Below are positions 36,446 through 46,861 of a stretch of DNA of 64,000 bases, piece by piece. The stretch comes from Forficula auricularia. Taxonomy: Eukaryota; Arthropoda; Insecta; Dermaptera; Forficulidae. The stretch lies in assembly GCA_024734495.1 (NCBI GenBank), contig JALMQS010000128.1, forward strand, positions 21,918,312 to 21,982,311. Direction: 5' to 3'. Position 1 is the first letter of the stretch. The number at the start of each line of letters is the position of its first letter. Position numbers and translations under genes: made by a program. A model generated the notes under the pieces. That model saw only the letters and a list, made by a program, of their open reading frames with translations. It was not told the DNA's origin and searched no databases.

Positions 36446-37105
36446 TCCGAGACATTTCATCCCCCGACAAAATATCCCCGACAAAACATCCCCCTACAGA
36501 ATATCCTTCAGACAAAATATCTCATGACAAAATAACCCTTCCCCGCGTGAATCTTATGAGTAATGCTTATCGACTCCGGTTCGGTTAATATATATTCAGT
36601 TCGACTCGGTTGGGTTTGTATAGCTCCTTTTCGGGCTGGTTTTTAGACGGTTCGGTTGGCGTCAGCCGAACTGAATATATATTAACCGAACCTCCGAAAG
36701 TTTAGTCCGGGCGGGGTGTGTTTCGGCCTCCCATTTTTTTTTCTAATCAAACACACATTGAAAACCGAACCAGCCAATCGTCGGGTGGGGTGTGTTTGGG
36801 GCTCCCATTTTTTTTCTAATCAAACACACATTGAAAACCGAACCAGCCAATCGTCGGGTGGGGTGTGTTTGGGGCTCCCATTTTTTTTTATAATCAAACA
36901 CACATTGAAAACCGAACCAGCCAATCGTCGGGTGGGGTGTGTTTGGGGCTCCCATTTTTCCTAATCAAACACACATTGAAAACCGAACAGCCAATCGTCG
37001 GGCAGGGTGTCTCTTTTGTATTCTCCCTTATACTGGGGGATATTTTGTCCTTTGTATATTTTGTCGGGGGATGTTTTGTCGGGGGCTGAAATGTCGCGGT
37101 ACCTT
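36446..37105. mobile_element. Foldback with internal 73-bp tandem array
   Basis: Terminal CGACATTTCAGCCCCCGACA (complement of the right end) matches the left GAGACATTTCATCCCCCGAC. Inside are a palindrome centred near 36634 (GGTTCGGTTAATATATATTC arms) and the tandem array. Confidence 0.65.
36704..37012. repeat. Five-copy tandem array, 70-74 bp unit
   Basis: Each unit holds GGGGTGTGTTTGGGGCTCCC, a T-run and CAAACACACATTGAAAACCG. Unit starts fall near 36708, 36781, 36854, 36928 and 36998. Open frames on both strands here are by-products of the repeat. Confidence 0.85.
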
Positions 37106-37207
37106 TAGAAATTGAAAAGATATTTTGGAGATACAAATAGAAAAGAAAAGGATACGATTTACCTTCCTAGTTTATAATAAATTCTCCAGATTATAGAACA
37201 TATGGGA

Positions 37208-37370
37208 TCAGAGGCGTAGCCACAGTGGGTTTTGGGGGACAGAACCCCCACCCCCACCCCAAGGGCAGGGCTCATGAGATGAGTAACGGCAACGTGAAAC
37301 CCTTTATTATTGCAAACTAACCGTAATTAAATATATTTCTTATGTTTAATCAAGCATTATGTTCTTTTTT
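37208..37370 (+). repeat. GGCGTAGCC-type interspersed repeat
   Basis: AGAGGCGTAGCCACAGTGGG then GCAAACTAACCGTAATTAAA. Fourth copy of the block in the window. Confidence 0.65.
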
Positions 37371-38218
37371 AATTCCTTGACGTACCTAGTCTAGTTTAAT
37401 TGTTCTCTAAAGGGTCCCTCGCTGGAAAATTTTGGGGTAGTTTTGATTTCTTGATTCTATTTATTTTTTGGTGTGCTGAATCCGAATCTGAGGTTCGCTA
37501 AAAAAAATTCGTGACGGAACATTGTCAAAATGCAAAAAAGGTAAAAAAAAATCTCATTTTTTGGCGGTTTTTTGCTTCTTATAACTTAAAAACCATCAAC
37601 TTTTTGTAAATAACCTTTCTATTCAAAATGAAAGTTCATAAAATTTCATTATTTAGGTTTTTTTCTCCGACCAACCGTTCAGATTGAAGCGCTAGTTGTT
37701 TCCGGAAATCCCAAAAACTCGCACTTTTTTCGATTTTTTCCCATTTTAACCATAAAAGACCACTCTATACATTTTTAAACTAGATTAAATTTGCTACAAT
37801 TCAAACAAAGTTTCATCTTAATTGGATAATAGTAACACGTGCCGCAATGAGGTTGAAGTTTTTAAAAACTGCAATTTTTTTGCAAAAAATCGCAGCTTTT
37901 CCTTCATAAGATGAAAATTGCTCATCCTAGAAACTTGATTCCCGACTCATTCTTTAGGAAATTTTATTTACTTGAACGTTTACTTGGACAAGATTTTTGA
38001 TAAAACTTAGATTTATAGATATTCATCATTTTCCATGACACTTTTGAGGATTCATATCCTGTCATGAAAAATGCTAGATCTATAAATCTAAGAGTTTTAT
38101 CAAAAAACTGGTCCATGTAAACGTTCAAGTCAATAAAATTTCCTAGAGAATGATATAGGAATCATGATTGGTTTTCATTTTATGAAAGAAAAACTGCGAT
38201 TTTTTGCAAAAAAATTTC

Positions 38219-38697
38219 TTCTTCTTCTTCTTCTTCTAGTGCCTCGTCCGTTACCGGACGTTGGCGATCATTCTGGCAATTATAATTTTGTTTACAGAGG
38301 CTCTAAATAGACCCGTAGTGGAAGTAGCAAACCGAGTTCTTAGGTCTTTTAAGCCAAGAGATGCGTCTTCTGCCCGGTCCTCTCCTTCCCATTACCTTCC
38401 CCTGTAGTACAAGCTGAAGGAGCCCTTATCGTTCTTTATTTCTCATTATGTGTCCCAAATATTCCAGTCTTCTTGCCTTGATTGTAGTCATGATTTCCAT
38501 TTCTTTGTTTAGGCGTTGCAACACATTTCTACTTGGCCCATGGGCTGTCCAAGGGATTCTCAGAATTCTTCGATATAGCCACATTTCAAATGCGTCCAAT
38601 CTTTTACTAGCTGCTTCTTGTAACCGTCCATGTCTCAGCTCCGCACAGAAGCACAGGGAACACGTAGCATCGGAGGAGTCGTACTCTAGTTGGCAAA
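38219..38697 (-). mobile_element. 5'-truncated LINE insertion with (GAA)n tail
   Basis: The insert is flanked by near-identical direct repeats (TGCAAAAAAATTTC at 38205-38218 and TGCAAAAAATTTC at 38698-38710). Read on the minus strand it ends in a GAA microsatellite tail next to the first repeat, as expected for a non-LTR retrotransposon 3' end. It lands inside the right arm of a large foldback (about 37830-38745), whose arm sequence resumes after the insertion. Confidence 0.8.
38250..38697 (-). pseudogene. Decayed LINE reverse transcriptase C-terminus
   Basis: Translated on the minus strand with frame changes, this gives GAETWTVT, then SKRLDAFEMWLYRRILRIPW, LEYLGHIMRN, GRRGPGRRRISWL and a final FRASVNKIIIARMIANV before a TAA. 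These are the very common C-terminal motifs of an insect/crustacean LINE protein that follow the RT domain. I see at least two frameshifts (one extra A after the SWLK codons, one near the AETWTVT segment) and one in-frame TAA in the NKER-GLLQ stretch, so it is a pseudogene. Its family differs from the LINE at 60-61 kb. Confidence 0.8.
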
Positions 38698-39472
38698 TGC
38701 AAAAAATTTCAGTTTTTCAAAACTTCAACTTCATTGTGGCACGGGTTCAGCACACTACTCTAAAACTTTCCGGGTAAAAACACAATTTAATTGGACTATT
38801 TGTTTTAATAAAAAAAAAATTCTTACTAAATATTTTGCTTTGTGGATTGACCCCCCCCCCCCCCATGAAAATTTTCTAGCTACGCCACTGTACGGGATAT
38901 ACTTATTATTTTTATTTCCATAATAAAACAATACTATTGATGGTTAAATAGTTTAATAGAACTTTTTGAAATAAACCACATTATGGACTGTTTACTATTT
39001 TGGTATATAATGGTATATAATGGTCATTACAGAGAGAGTCTACTCGATGATTTCTTTTAAATTTCTTACTTAGGTACAACTTTCTTTCTATTGATGATCG
39101 ATCTTGTGTTTTCAGTTATGACTACCTCTTACGTAATCCCGAAATTCCAGTAGCCTTGTGATTCAATCTTCGCTTGACCTTTGTATTTCGTGATCAAAAC
39201 ACATTAAATTTTTTTGACTTATATTGATTAATGGAACTATTTAAGAACGTCTGCACATCATGGTCTCAAGATATAATTGATTGATTTTAAATTATATAAT
39301 TACTGAATCCACATTTTCATCATAATTAATTCAAAAAATCCGAGCAGGATAGATGTCAACGATCATAATAATTATTTTATATATTGTTGATGATTATGGT
39401 TAACCAGAGGTGTTATTTTAGTTTAGTCCGCATTATTGTAGTATAATATAAGATTTATTTATCTTTTAGTTG

Positions 39473-39671
39473 GGGGGTCGGGTAGGCTAGGCGGTAGCAT
39501 GTCAGCCAGCTAACCAAGAGGACCCGAGTTCGAATCCGGCTCGAGGCCTCCGGCTAAAATCTGACCCCCGAGGTAGAGACAAATTTAAAAATAAAAATAA
39601 ATAGTATCGTAAATGGCTTATAGCTACCATGGCCGAAAAGCCAAAAAAAAAAAAATAAAAATAAAAAATAA
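39473..39671 (+). mobile_element. tRNA-derived SINE, family 1, with 14-bp duplication
   Basis: A box GGCTAGGCGGTAGCATG, B box GAGTTCGAATCC, tail ending GCCGAAAAGCC plus A-rich run. Flanked by TTATCTTTTAGTTG on both sides (39459-39472, 39672-39685), exact. Confidence 0.88.
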
Positions 39672-39689
39672 TTATCTTTTAGTTGTGTA

Positions 39690-41305
39690 TGAGTCTTTGT
39701 TTCCATTGCAACACTATTAGCATTGTAGTACATATATAATACTTATAGGTATGTACTTTATACTTTAGTAATAAGAAAATAAAATTTTTAGTGATTTATG
39801 GAGACCCACCAAAAAAATTTCCCTGTCCCGTGTAAAGAATCACTGCTTTAGACTATACCATTAATTGTAATGTCCATTAAAATAGATATCATATGAGATT
39901 ATTTAAGCTCTTTAACCTGGAATATATGGGTATACCTACTACATTTTAAATCAAAGATAGACAAATAAAGAATAAAGATAATTTAATAAAAAATAATTAA
40001 AAGTATGAATGTTTCTAAAATTCAGTCGAAACGATGTAAAAAACGTGCTAGTCGAACGATATAGATCCACATGTTCACTCTAATGCCTCAGAAAGAAGAT
40101 GAAGAAATGAGTATTAGTTAGCAGAGGAAATAAAATATTAAATATAAGTAAAATTTTTTTAATATATAGTATGTATACATTTAGGTGTACTATGCCATAA
40201 TTCAGACTATCGTGTTGACTAGGGTGGACCTTAGCTGTATACTCGGTGAATTTTTTTTCCGGAAAAGTTTTCGAGACAGAAGCTCAAATTAGGAGGCTAA
40301 GTAAAAAAATAATTTGTACAAAATTTGAGATCGATCGGAAAACGCGAAGAGTTGAAAATATGAAATTTGTTACTATATTTTTTTGTTATACGTCGTTAAA
40401 TTGAAACAAAGAATAAAAATATCGATGACCATGAAATTAATAAACATTATGTTCTGAAATCCAACCCTTACTTTCATTCAACCATTATTATACACATAGA
40501 GCAAAAGAAAAAAAAATCAAGTGAATTCAATATTATGCCTACCTCCTAGGCGTACATCGAGAAACCGATTTATATGAGTAATATAAGCTCTAATGTACCG
40601 AGTCTTGAAAAAGTTTTTATTTTTTTATTATTTAACGTGTGGGTGTGTGGGTGAACGATTCTTTCATTAGAATCTGATCGATGAAAATAACGACAATCAG
40701 CGTGGATAGAATGATCTCTCTTTAGAGCTAAGGTGTATTGCGAGGATGCCTAAAACAGGTCTCAGCTTACAAGTTGAGACATGTTTCAAACTATTAGAGA
40801 TTAATTTCTTAATTTCTATTATTCTAGGAATGGTCTTTTGCACTCGGTTCAAAACGATACTCGTTACAGAGAGAGAGAATATTCAATTGGACTTTATTAA
40901 ATCAAATACTTTTGTCCAAACATCTTTTAGTTAATCTTTCACGATTAATTTTTTTAATGGAATTTATAGATTTTAAATGAAAGCCATGGGACGAATATAT
41001 ACATGTAAATTAATTTACTTTTTAACCTCATAAAATCAAAGTATTTTCCACAAGATAGCTGAAGTGATTAAAATAGGAAATCTGGAATATTTTTTTCATA
41101 CTCTTTAAATTCGCTAACGTTAAAAAGCTCCGTAAATTTAAAATTTTTTATAACTTTAAATGAATTAGTTGTATAGTATTTATTGAATGTTTTTAAAATT
41201 TTACAAATTTTCAAATATAACACGGATGAAAATAATCTTGACATTTTTGAATTTGCGGGATGTTGTGCATCCACAGCATCCATGGACCGCACGCCACGCA
41301 GATAT
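39690..41305. other. No gene seen
   Basis: AT-rich, short frames only, no repeat family recognised. Confidence 0.45.
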
Positions 41306-41307
41306 AT

Positions 41308-41950
41308 ATGTATATTAGACTGGTCGTTAAAAAAAAAATTTTCCGACCCCCCTCCCCACCCCTAAAAATCTTCCTTTTGATGAAAAAACGAGCGGTAAAA
41401 TTTTTTTTATTACAAAAAGACGTGCCCAGGCAAGACGATTTAAGTTCATTTTTTGGTAAAATCATGTTTTTTTTTGGAAATTTCTTATCACAAATAGTAT
41501 TTTTTCTGAAATATAATATAATAATAAATTCAATGATTTGTACAGTACAACTAAGAAAAATTTCGAGACATATTTTTTATAGAAACTATAGACGTATGAA
41601 ATCATCAGTAATTTAATAAATATAGATAATGATTGTACATTAACCTGCTAGCTAACTCACTGATAGGAAATTTACTTGGGAAATTAGTACAAATTTATTG
41701 ATGAAAATAATGAAAACGTAACATTGTTAATAATATCCAATTATCAAAAAATATTTGGTTATATATTTCATGAGAAATTTCCAAAAGGACATGATTTTAC
41801 CAAAAAATGAACTGAGATCGTCTTGCGTGGCACGTATTGTTTTTAATAATAATAATAGTAATAAAAAAAATTACTTCGCATTTTTTCATCAAAAAGAAGG
41901 TTTTTAGGGGGCGTCGGAAAAAATTAATTTTTAACAACCAGTCTAATACT
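41308..41950. mobile_element. 640-bp foldback, TTAGACTGGTCGTTAA ends
   Basis: Left TTAGACTGGTCGTTAAAAAA and right TTAACAACCAGTCTAA with a CCCCTCCCC-type subterminal tract. TA on both sides is compatible with a Tc1/mariner-type duplication. Overlapping frames on both strands are by-products. Confidence 0.6.
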
Positions 41951-41954
41951 ATAT

Positions 41955-42083
41955 ATATTTATCTAGATTAATTTGTAACAACGCTTAGAGAAATTTCTCT
42001 AAAAAAATTACCCTCTTGCCTAGAATCGAACCGACGAACTCTTGAACTATGGTCATCAGCTCTAACCACTAGACCAATGTCAT
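41955..42083 (-). mobile_element. tRNA-like SINE, family 3
   Basis: Minus strand: GGTCTAGTGGTTAGAGCTG (A box) and CGTCGGTTCGATTCTAGG (B box). The acceptor stem is not conserved, so it is not a tRNA gene. The tail resembles 63400-63460. Confidence 0.6.
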
Positions 42084-42229
42084 ATTAATATTTATATCTT
42101 GATTTCTTTTACTAAAACTATATATTTTTGATTTAGACTTTGTGTCTAGATAATATTGTATTCATTTGAACTCGAATGAAAATGAAAAAACACCAATAGA
42201 TTTTAAATTAAGAAACATTAAATATATAT

Positions 42230-42420
42230 TAATTAAAGAGGCAAATTTGAAATATAATTCTCAGCTCGGATTTTAAACTGATGGCTCCAATCGATTTTCA
42301 TTAACCAGGCAAATTTGAAATATATATATTCGAATTTTGAAATGAAAGACTCCAATTCATTTTATTTAATTAAGAAACATTAAATATATTGATAATTGTT
42401 CCTCCCCCCCCCATGCGAAA
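42230..42420. repeat. GGCAAATTTGAAATATA repeat with internal tandem units
   Basis: The block ACTCCAATT...AATTAAGAAACATTA and TTGATAATTGTTCCTCCCCC is shared with 63480-63600. Three partial units are present in a row here. Confidence 0.6.
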
Positions 42421-43302
42421 CTTTTAAGAGACGATGTATTTTCGGTAGTTTACGGGTATACATTTGGAGTGTGGTTTTTTAAGAGGAATAAAATTTTTGG
42501 ACCGAGACGCTGCCCGCCAGGGCACTAGCCCAGAGGGCCGAGCTTCGAGGGCGTGCCGAATATATATAAAGAAGGGATTTAGCATTCTCAAAATGTAGAC
42601 TTTACTTTGTGGTCTATTTAATTATATAGGAAAAGATAATTGATATATCTAATTGAATATATAGATGATAAATAAATAATGTTAACATCTCAGATTAAGC
42701 AGAGAACATCGCTTTGATTGTATTTTTTTATATGTTTTATTTTTTATTTATCAATTAATTATACATTATTGATATTACTACGCCAAGCATTCAACAGGAT
42801 GCTATTCAAATCAGTTTCTTTAAGAGATTTTTTTTCGGTTGTCGAAATTTGACCAAAAGAGATTGATATATTCTCTGATGCAATTTCATTCTCTGCCGCC
42901 AATGAAATCCAATCTAACATCCTTATTCGAAAATGACGTAAGAGTCGCATCAGTAGCCAGTGAAGAGTGTGATGGAATTTTATTTGCAATTTTTATACCT
43001 CTTTACGGTAGTTAAAAGTATTTTTTAGGATGCAATTTACGAAAGTTGAAAAGAAAAAGAAAGAGAGAGGCACACAATCAACGAAAAATGAAAAAATAGA
43101 GATACGATATTATTCAATACACACCTGAGAGAAGAATAGGAGGCTGAAAAGAAGATAATTTTATCCAAGTCATTGAACTGAATCGAAAAAGAAAATATTT
43201 CCTTGGGAGTTGAAGTGTCAAGTATAATCTAAATGTATTGTACTTCAGTTTTGAGAGGGAAATTAAAAATCAATTATATTTTTAACCGACTTCAAAAAAG
43301 GA

Positions 43303-43505
43303 CGAGGTTTCCAATTCGACTGAATTTTTTTACTTTACCATACAGGGTATGGTCAAGTATTGTAATCGTGCATGAAAAAAATAATTTTTAAGAAAAAAAT
43401 AAAAGGGTTTCCAATTCGACTGAATTTTTTTACTTTACCATACAGGGTATGGTCAAGTATTGTAATCGTGCATGAAAAAAATAATTTTTAAGAAAAAAAT
43501 AAAAA
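43303..43505 (+). repeat. Recent 103-bp tandem duplication
   Basis: The segment GGTTTCCAATTCGACTGAAT through ACTTTACCATACAGGG to AAGAAAAAAATAAAA occurs twice in a row with essentially no differences. It spans the junction between a U-family end and a T-family start. Confidence 0.8.
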
Positions 43506-44530
43506 CCGAGTTCAAAAAAATTAAATGCAACAAATAAAATACACTAAAACGTATAAAATAATTATTATCTTATTTAGTTACAAGTAAACTACGAAATATT
43601 AACATGAAAATACTTTTTGAAGTCGGTGCCAAACAAACCATACCTATAAGCGAGCGTACCCACCAAACGTACTAAGTAAGATCTGTCGAGTGCGAAAAAG
43701 GTCTAATACCTATGAAAAAAATATGGGACCAATAGGAAAGTAGACTGAACACAATTCAATTTTTTTTTCAAAATTGGTTCACAATTGGCGGAAATATGAG
43801 GAAACATAGGAAAAAAAAAAATCAGTCGAATAGAGAACCTCCTCCTTTTTTGAAGTCGGTTAAAAAGAGGTTTTTTTCTTTCTTTTTTTGGAAATATCTC
43901 AAAAATGGCAGAAACTGTTTTGATTAAAAAAATTGAGCGAAACCATGGCATTTCGCTTTATAAAAAAGCTCTAATAAGTGAACATCGAAAAAATTATATT
44001 TTTTCGAGATAATAATTGTTTTGACAAAATGTCTGGTAGTCTGTCTGTTAGTCTGTGAGTTACAAAATTTTTGAGTACGAGCTAGCTCAAAGACTAGTGT
44101 GAATATCGAAACCAAATTTCACACGTAGTTTTGGTCCATCGAGATTAAGAGTTGATTAGATTTTGGTGCATATCGACCTAAAATTAAGGGGGTGGAAGGG
44201 GGGGGGTTAAAAATAAGAAATCTAGGCCACTTGAGCAAACTCAACCAAATTTTGTGTACATAATCAGCGGGACCCCAGAAGTCTAAATATGCAAAAACTA
44301 ATGGCCAAAAATCTGGGGGGGGGGGGTCAAAAAATTAAAATCTAGGCCTTCGTACCAAACTCAACCAAATTTTGTATACATGATGAGTGGGCCCCCAGGA
44401 GTCTAATCAAAACTAGCCCCCCTCCCCTATATGATTATAAATAATTTTATTAAATATTTAATATAAGTGAGGGGCCAGGTTGTATGGTAAAGTCAAGTAG
44501 ATTGCCACATCAGAACACGTCAGCTTATTT
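43328..44530 (+). mobile_element. T-family repeat, copy 4, disrupted
   Basis: Start duplicated (43328 and 43431), body resumes at about 43864 after the U-family insertion and ends at CACGTCAGCTTA near 44527. Confidence 0.65.
43503..43863. mobile_element. U-family element inserted in a T-family repeat
   Basis: Starts ACCGAGTTCAAAAAAATTA and ends TTTTGAAGTCGGTTAAAAA, with ACACTAAAACGTATAAAATA as in the 4.5-kb copy. Another end of the same family (AACCGACTTCAAAAAAGGAC) is just upstream at 43285. Confidence 0.5.
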
Positions 44531-44941
44531 TTTTGTGTGTCTATGTTACTCGATTTCTTCGCCAATTTGAACCGATTTTGATGGGTTTTTTTGCATTGGG
44601 TTCAGTATAGTTTCCGATTGGTACTATATTAATTTGGTCAAGTTTTGATGATATGATCAATGACAAAATAGCGGAAATCTCCAATTCATGTACATCCATT
44701 CAGTGTTACAATCAAGAATATTTTAATTTTAGATATTCTTTTAGAGTGGATTTTTTTTTTTTTAATTATATTGATGTGAGAATGAGATATACAAGAAAGT
44801 CCATTCCCTATATTTATGAATGGGTTTTTTCCCCACTTCTAACCATCCTATTGAATGATAATTCATTCAAGATCACACAAGCACACTGCCAAAAAATAAA
44901 CAATTTTCCGTTTTCTTCAAGTTATCTTTTATAGTTGATGA

Positions 44942-44982
44942 ATTCCTGATGATGTGCTAACAACCCGAAATATATTGAGAAA
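44942..44982 (+). ncRNA. Hammerhead ribozyme, family B, degenerate helix II
   Basis: CTGATGA at 44946-44952 and GAAA at 44967-44970 with TATATT|GAG. Helix II has become GTG/CCC with a mismatch and helix I keeps only CT/GA plus one wobble. It is followed by a family B end (CTCTTTGTGAAAACCACCAA). Confidence 0.5.
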
Positions 44983-45179
44983 TTAAAAAAAAAAAATTTT
45001 CCTCTTTGTGAAAACCACCAACTCTAACCTAATATAATTTAAATTAATCTTAAGTGGGAGATAAATTTTAAGTGGGAAATAAATTTGAAAACCTAATTTA
45101 TCGATCGAAGAATTTACCACTCCTCGAAGCCCCTAAAAACATAGTAAATTGGATATTGGATTGTATCTAACTTTCTGAG

Positions 45180-45325
45180 ATTTGGCTCGTGATCCCGGCT
45201 TCTTTCCTCCTACTCATGTTCTTTTCACGATGGAGGTGCCAGCCCATACAGGCCTTTAGGGGATGGACCTTCTGGTGTATCTCCTTCTCAAATCAATATC
45301 ATTAAAATAAATAAATAAATAAATA
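45180..45325 (+). mobile_element. LINE 3' UTR fragment, same family as 53.4 kb
   Basis: Shares CTTTTCACGATGGAGG, a CCAGCCCATACAGGCCTTTA-like segment, CTCCTTCTC and a terminal ATCATTA followed by an (AAAT)n tail with the copy near 53.5 kb. No coding motif is left. Confidence 0.55.
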
Positions 45326-45448
45326 TCGTTTTACCCTACTTTTTAAATAGTTCAATAATAAATATCGTGTGAAATATTTCTTTGTAAGGGAAAAATTTAA
45401 TTTCAGTTATTTAATTTTTTATATTTTTACTATACTATAAAAAAATAA

Positions 45449-45690
45449 GAATGTGACGATACTTGGCGAGACCAAAAGAGACCAAACAGAGTGCAAACGA
45501 GACTAAACGAGACCCGACGAGACCAGACGAGACCAGACGAGACCAGACGAGACCAAACGAGACCAAATGAGACTAGCCCTGACGAGACAAGACCGAGACT
45601 GAGACGATACTGTCTTTTTTGATAATTGACGAGACCGAGAGATATTTTCTCAAGTCTCGTCTCGTCTCGTCTCGTCTCGTGTGAAGCCCT
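45449..45690. repeat. GAGACCAGAC minisatellite in a TE-like unit
   Basis: About a dozen imperfect 10-nt GAGACCAGAC/GAGACCAAAC units, then CTCGTCTCGTCTCGTCTCGT and GTGAAGCCCTAC. The right end (complement TAGGGCTTCACACGAGAC) looks like a hAT terminus. The minus-strand frame of 95 codons is a by-product. Confidence 0.75.
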
Positions 45691-45867
45691 ACCCTTGTGA
45701 TGTAAAAAATTCAGCAAGTGTGAGATTATTTAAAATTAATTTGAGGAAATATATGAGGGAAAACTGAAAAATGTTACATAAACATTAGAACTTATATTGT
45801 AAATTGTAATTATGTATTATAGTAAATTGAATGTTTTTGTGCCGAGGGTAGCAGAATTTTTATATAT

Positions 45868-45997
45868 TGAAGGAGACAATAAAAGAGTGTGTCTTCTGCT
45901 GGAATTAAAAATTTTATTTATAACGAAACTATAGTTTCGTTATAAATAAAATTTATAATTCCAGCAGAAGCACACTCTTTTATTGTCTCCTTCAATA
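45868..45997. repeat. Short foldback, GAGACAATAAAAGAGTGTG family
   Basis: A near-perfect hairpin with arms AAGGAGACAATAAAAGAGTG and its complement, centred on ACTATAGT. A sister copy is at 23295-23405. Both sit beside a CCGAG.GTAGCAGA sequence. Confidence 0.7.
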
Positions 45998-46300
45998 TGT
46001 ATTATAGTGTAATATATTTGTATGTAAATACATTTAAATAAGTAATTAAATAAATAAAAGAGAGAAAAAGCTTTGTCTAATTAAGTGACATTTTATTCGA
46101 TATAATTTCTCTTGTATTGAATCTGGACTGCCTCATCCAATCCTTCCATATCATTGAAAAGTTTTTGTTTTGCCGAGAGTAGCAGAGCTGTTGATTCATA
46201 AAGAGAAACAAAGAGGTTGTCCTCTGCTTGATGCAAGTGGGCATACACACATATATATCGAGATGAGATATCTGTATATATATATATTATTTATTTGTTT

Positions 46301-46341
46301 GAGACTATAGTTTCGAAGATTTGGTCTTCATCATCAGTCTT
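46301..46341 (-). ncRNA. Hammerhead ribozyme, family A, left arm
   Basis: CTGATGA (46337-46331), unpaired T, helix II GAAGA/TCTTC, GAAA (46314-46311), helix III AC/GT with loop TATA, cleavage after C at 46303. It is on the antisense strand relative to DUOXA. Confidence 0.75.
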
Positions 46342-46550
46342 TTTTAATTATAAATGTTTGTTTTTCATGGAGTCAATATCGTATGGATATTGAAAATTTG
46401 GAGTCAATATCGTATGGATATTGAAAATTTGGTGTTCCTTCTTCACTGGTGTTATTAGTTCTAAGCTGACCACCAGTGAAGAAGGAACACCAAATTTTCA
46501 ATATCCATACGATATTGACTCCATGAAAAACAAACATTTATAATTAAAAA

Positions 46551-46590
46551 AGACTGATGATGAAGACCAAGTCTTCGAAACTATAGTCTC
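46551..46590 (+). ncRNA. Hammerhead ribozyme, family A, intact core
   Basis: CTGATGA at 46554-46560, unpaired T, helix II GAAGAC/GTCTTC (six perfect pairs, loop CAA), GAAA at 46577-46580, helix III AC/GT with loop TATA, cleavage predicted after C at 46588. Helix I starts GA/TC; a second helix ATTTATA (46537-46543) with TATAAAT (46609-46615) is possible beyond an internal loop. It lies on the sense strand, 265 nt upstream of the DUOXA exon. Confidence 0.8.
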
Positions 46591-46830
46591 AAACAAATAA
46601 ATAATATATATAAATATATATACAGATATATCATCTCGATATATATGTGTGTATGTTTATTTGCATCAATCAGAGGACAACCTCTTTGTTTCTCTTTGCC
46701 TTCCATATCAATTTACCAGTCCATCTCTGAAAACTATTTTAATCTTCTTATTAATTGGATCCATTGATCATTGAGATTGAAGAATAATTTAGAAGAGATA
46801 CCTATCGTATGATAATAAAACTAATGTGTT

Positions 46831-46861
46831 TTCTGTTTTTGTTTCTGTTTTAGGCGCTGCG
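46831..46861 (+). promoter_or_regulatory. 3' splice site and 5' UTR remnant of the DUOXA exon
   Basis: A T-rich tract (TTCTGTTTTTGTTTCTG) runs into TTTTAG at 46848-46853, followed by 8 nt of leader (GCGCTGCG) and the ATG. This is a textbook acceptor. It rules out the in-frame upstream GTG as a start and means transcription begins in a separate non-coding exon that I cannot locate. Confidence 0.75.

Larger units (their letters stand above)
37830..38745. mobile_element. Foldback hosting a LINE insertion
   Basis: Left arm from AGTTTCATCTTAATTGGATA; right arm resumes after the LINE with TTTTTCAAAACTTCAACTTC. Centre at about 38040 (CATTTTCCATGACACTTTTG). Confidence 0.65.
46163..46700. mobile_element. 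Family A foldback with two outward hammerheads
   Basis: Left arm about 46199-46455, right arm about 46470-46698, both ending in the AGAGAAACAAAGAGG block. A 31-nt segment (AGTCAATATCGTATGGATAT and following) is directly duplicated within the left arm (about 46371-46432). The left outer edge carries TTTTGCCGAGAGTAGCAGAG, also seen at 23.4, 45.85 and 48.6 kb. It lies in the DUOXA intron. Confidence 0.8.

Noticed and set aside
36716..37136. Four overlapping frames in the 36.7-37.1 kb array as proteins
   Set aside because: They follow the tandem repeat unit and exist on both strands.
41183..41616. Frames of 60-118 codons on both strands
   Set aside because: They lie in the arms of a foldback with homopolymer tracts and show no protein family.
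45430..45717. 95-codon minus-strand protein rich in LVSSGLVS
   Set aside because: It is a translation of the 10-nt minisatellite.
46826..46861. Upstream GTG start extending the DUOXA protein by 12 residues
   Set aside because: The extension is the polypyrimidine tract and acceptor of the intron.
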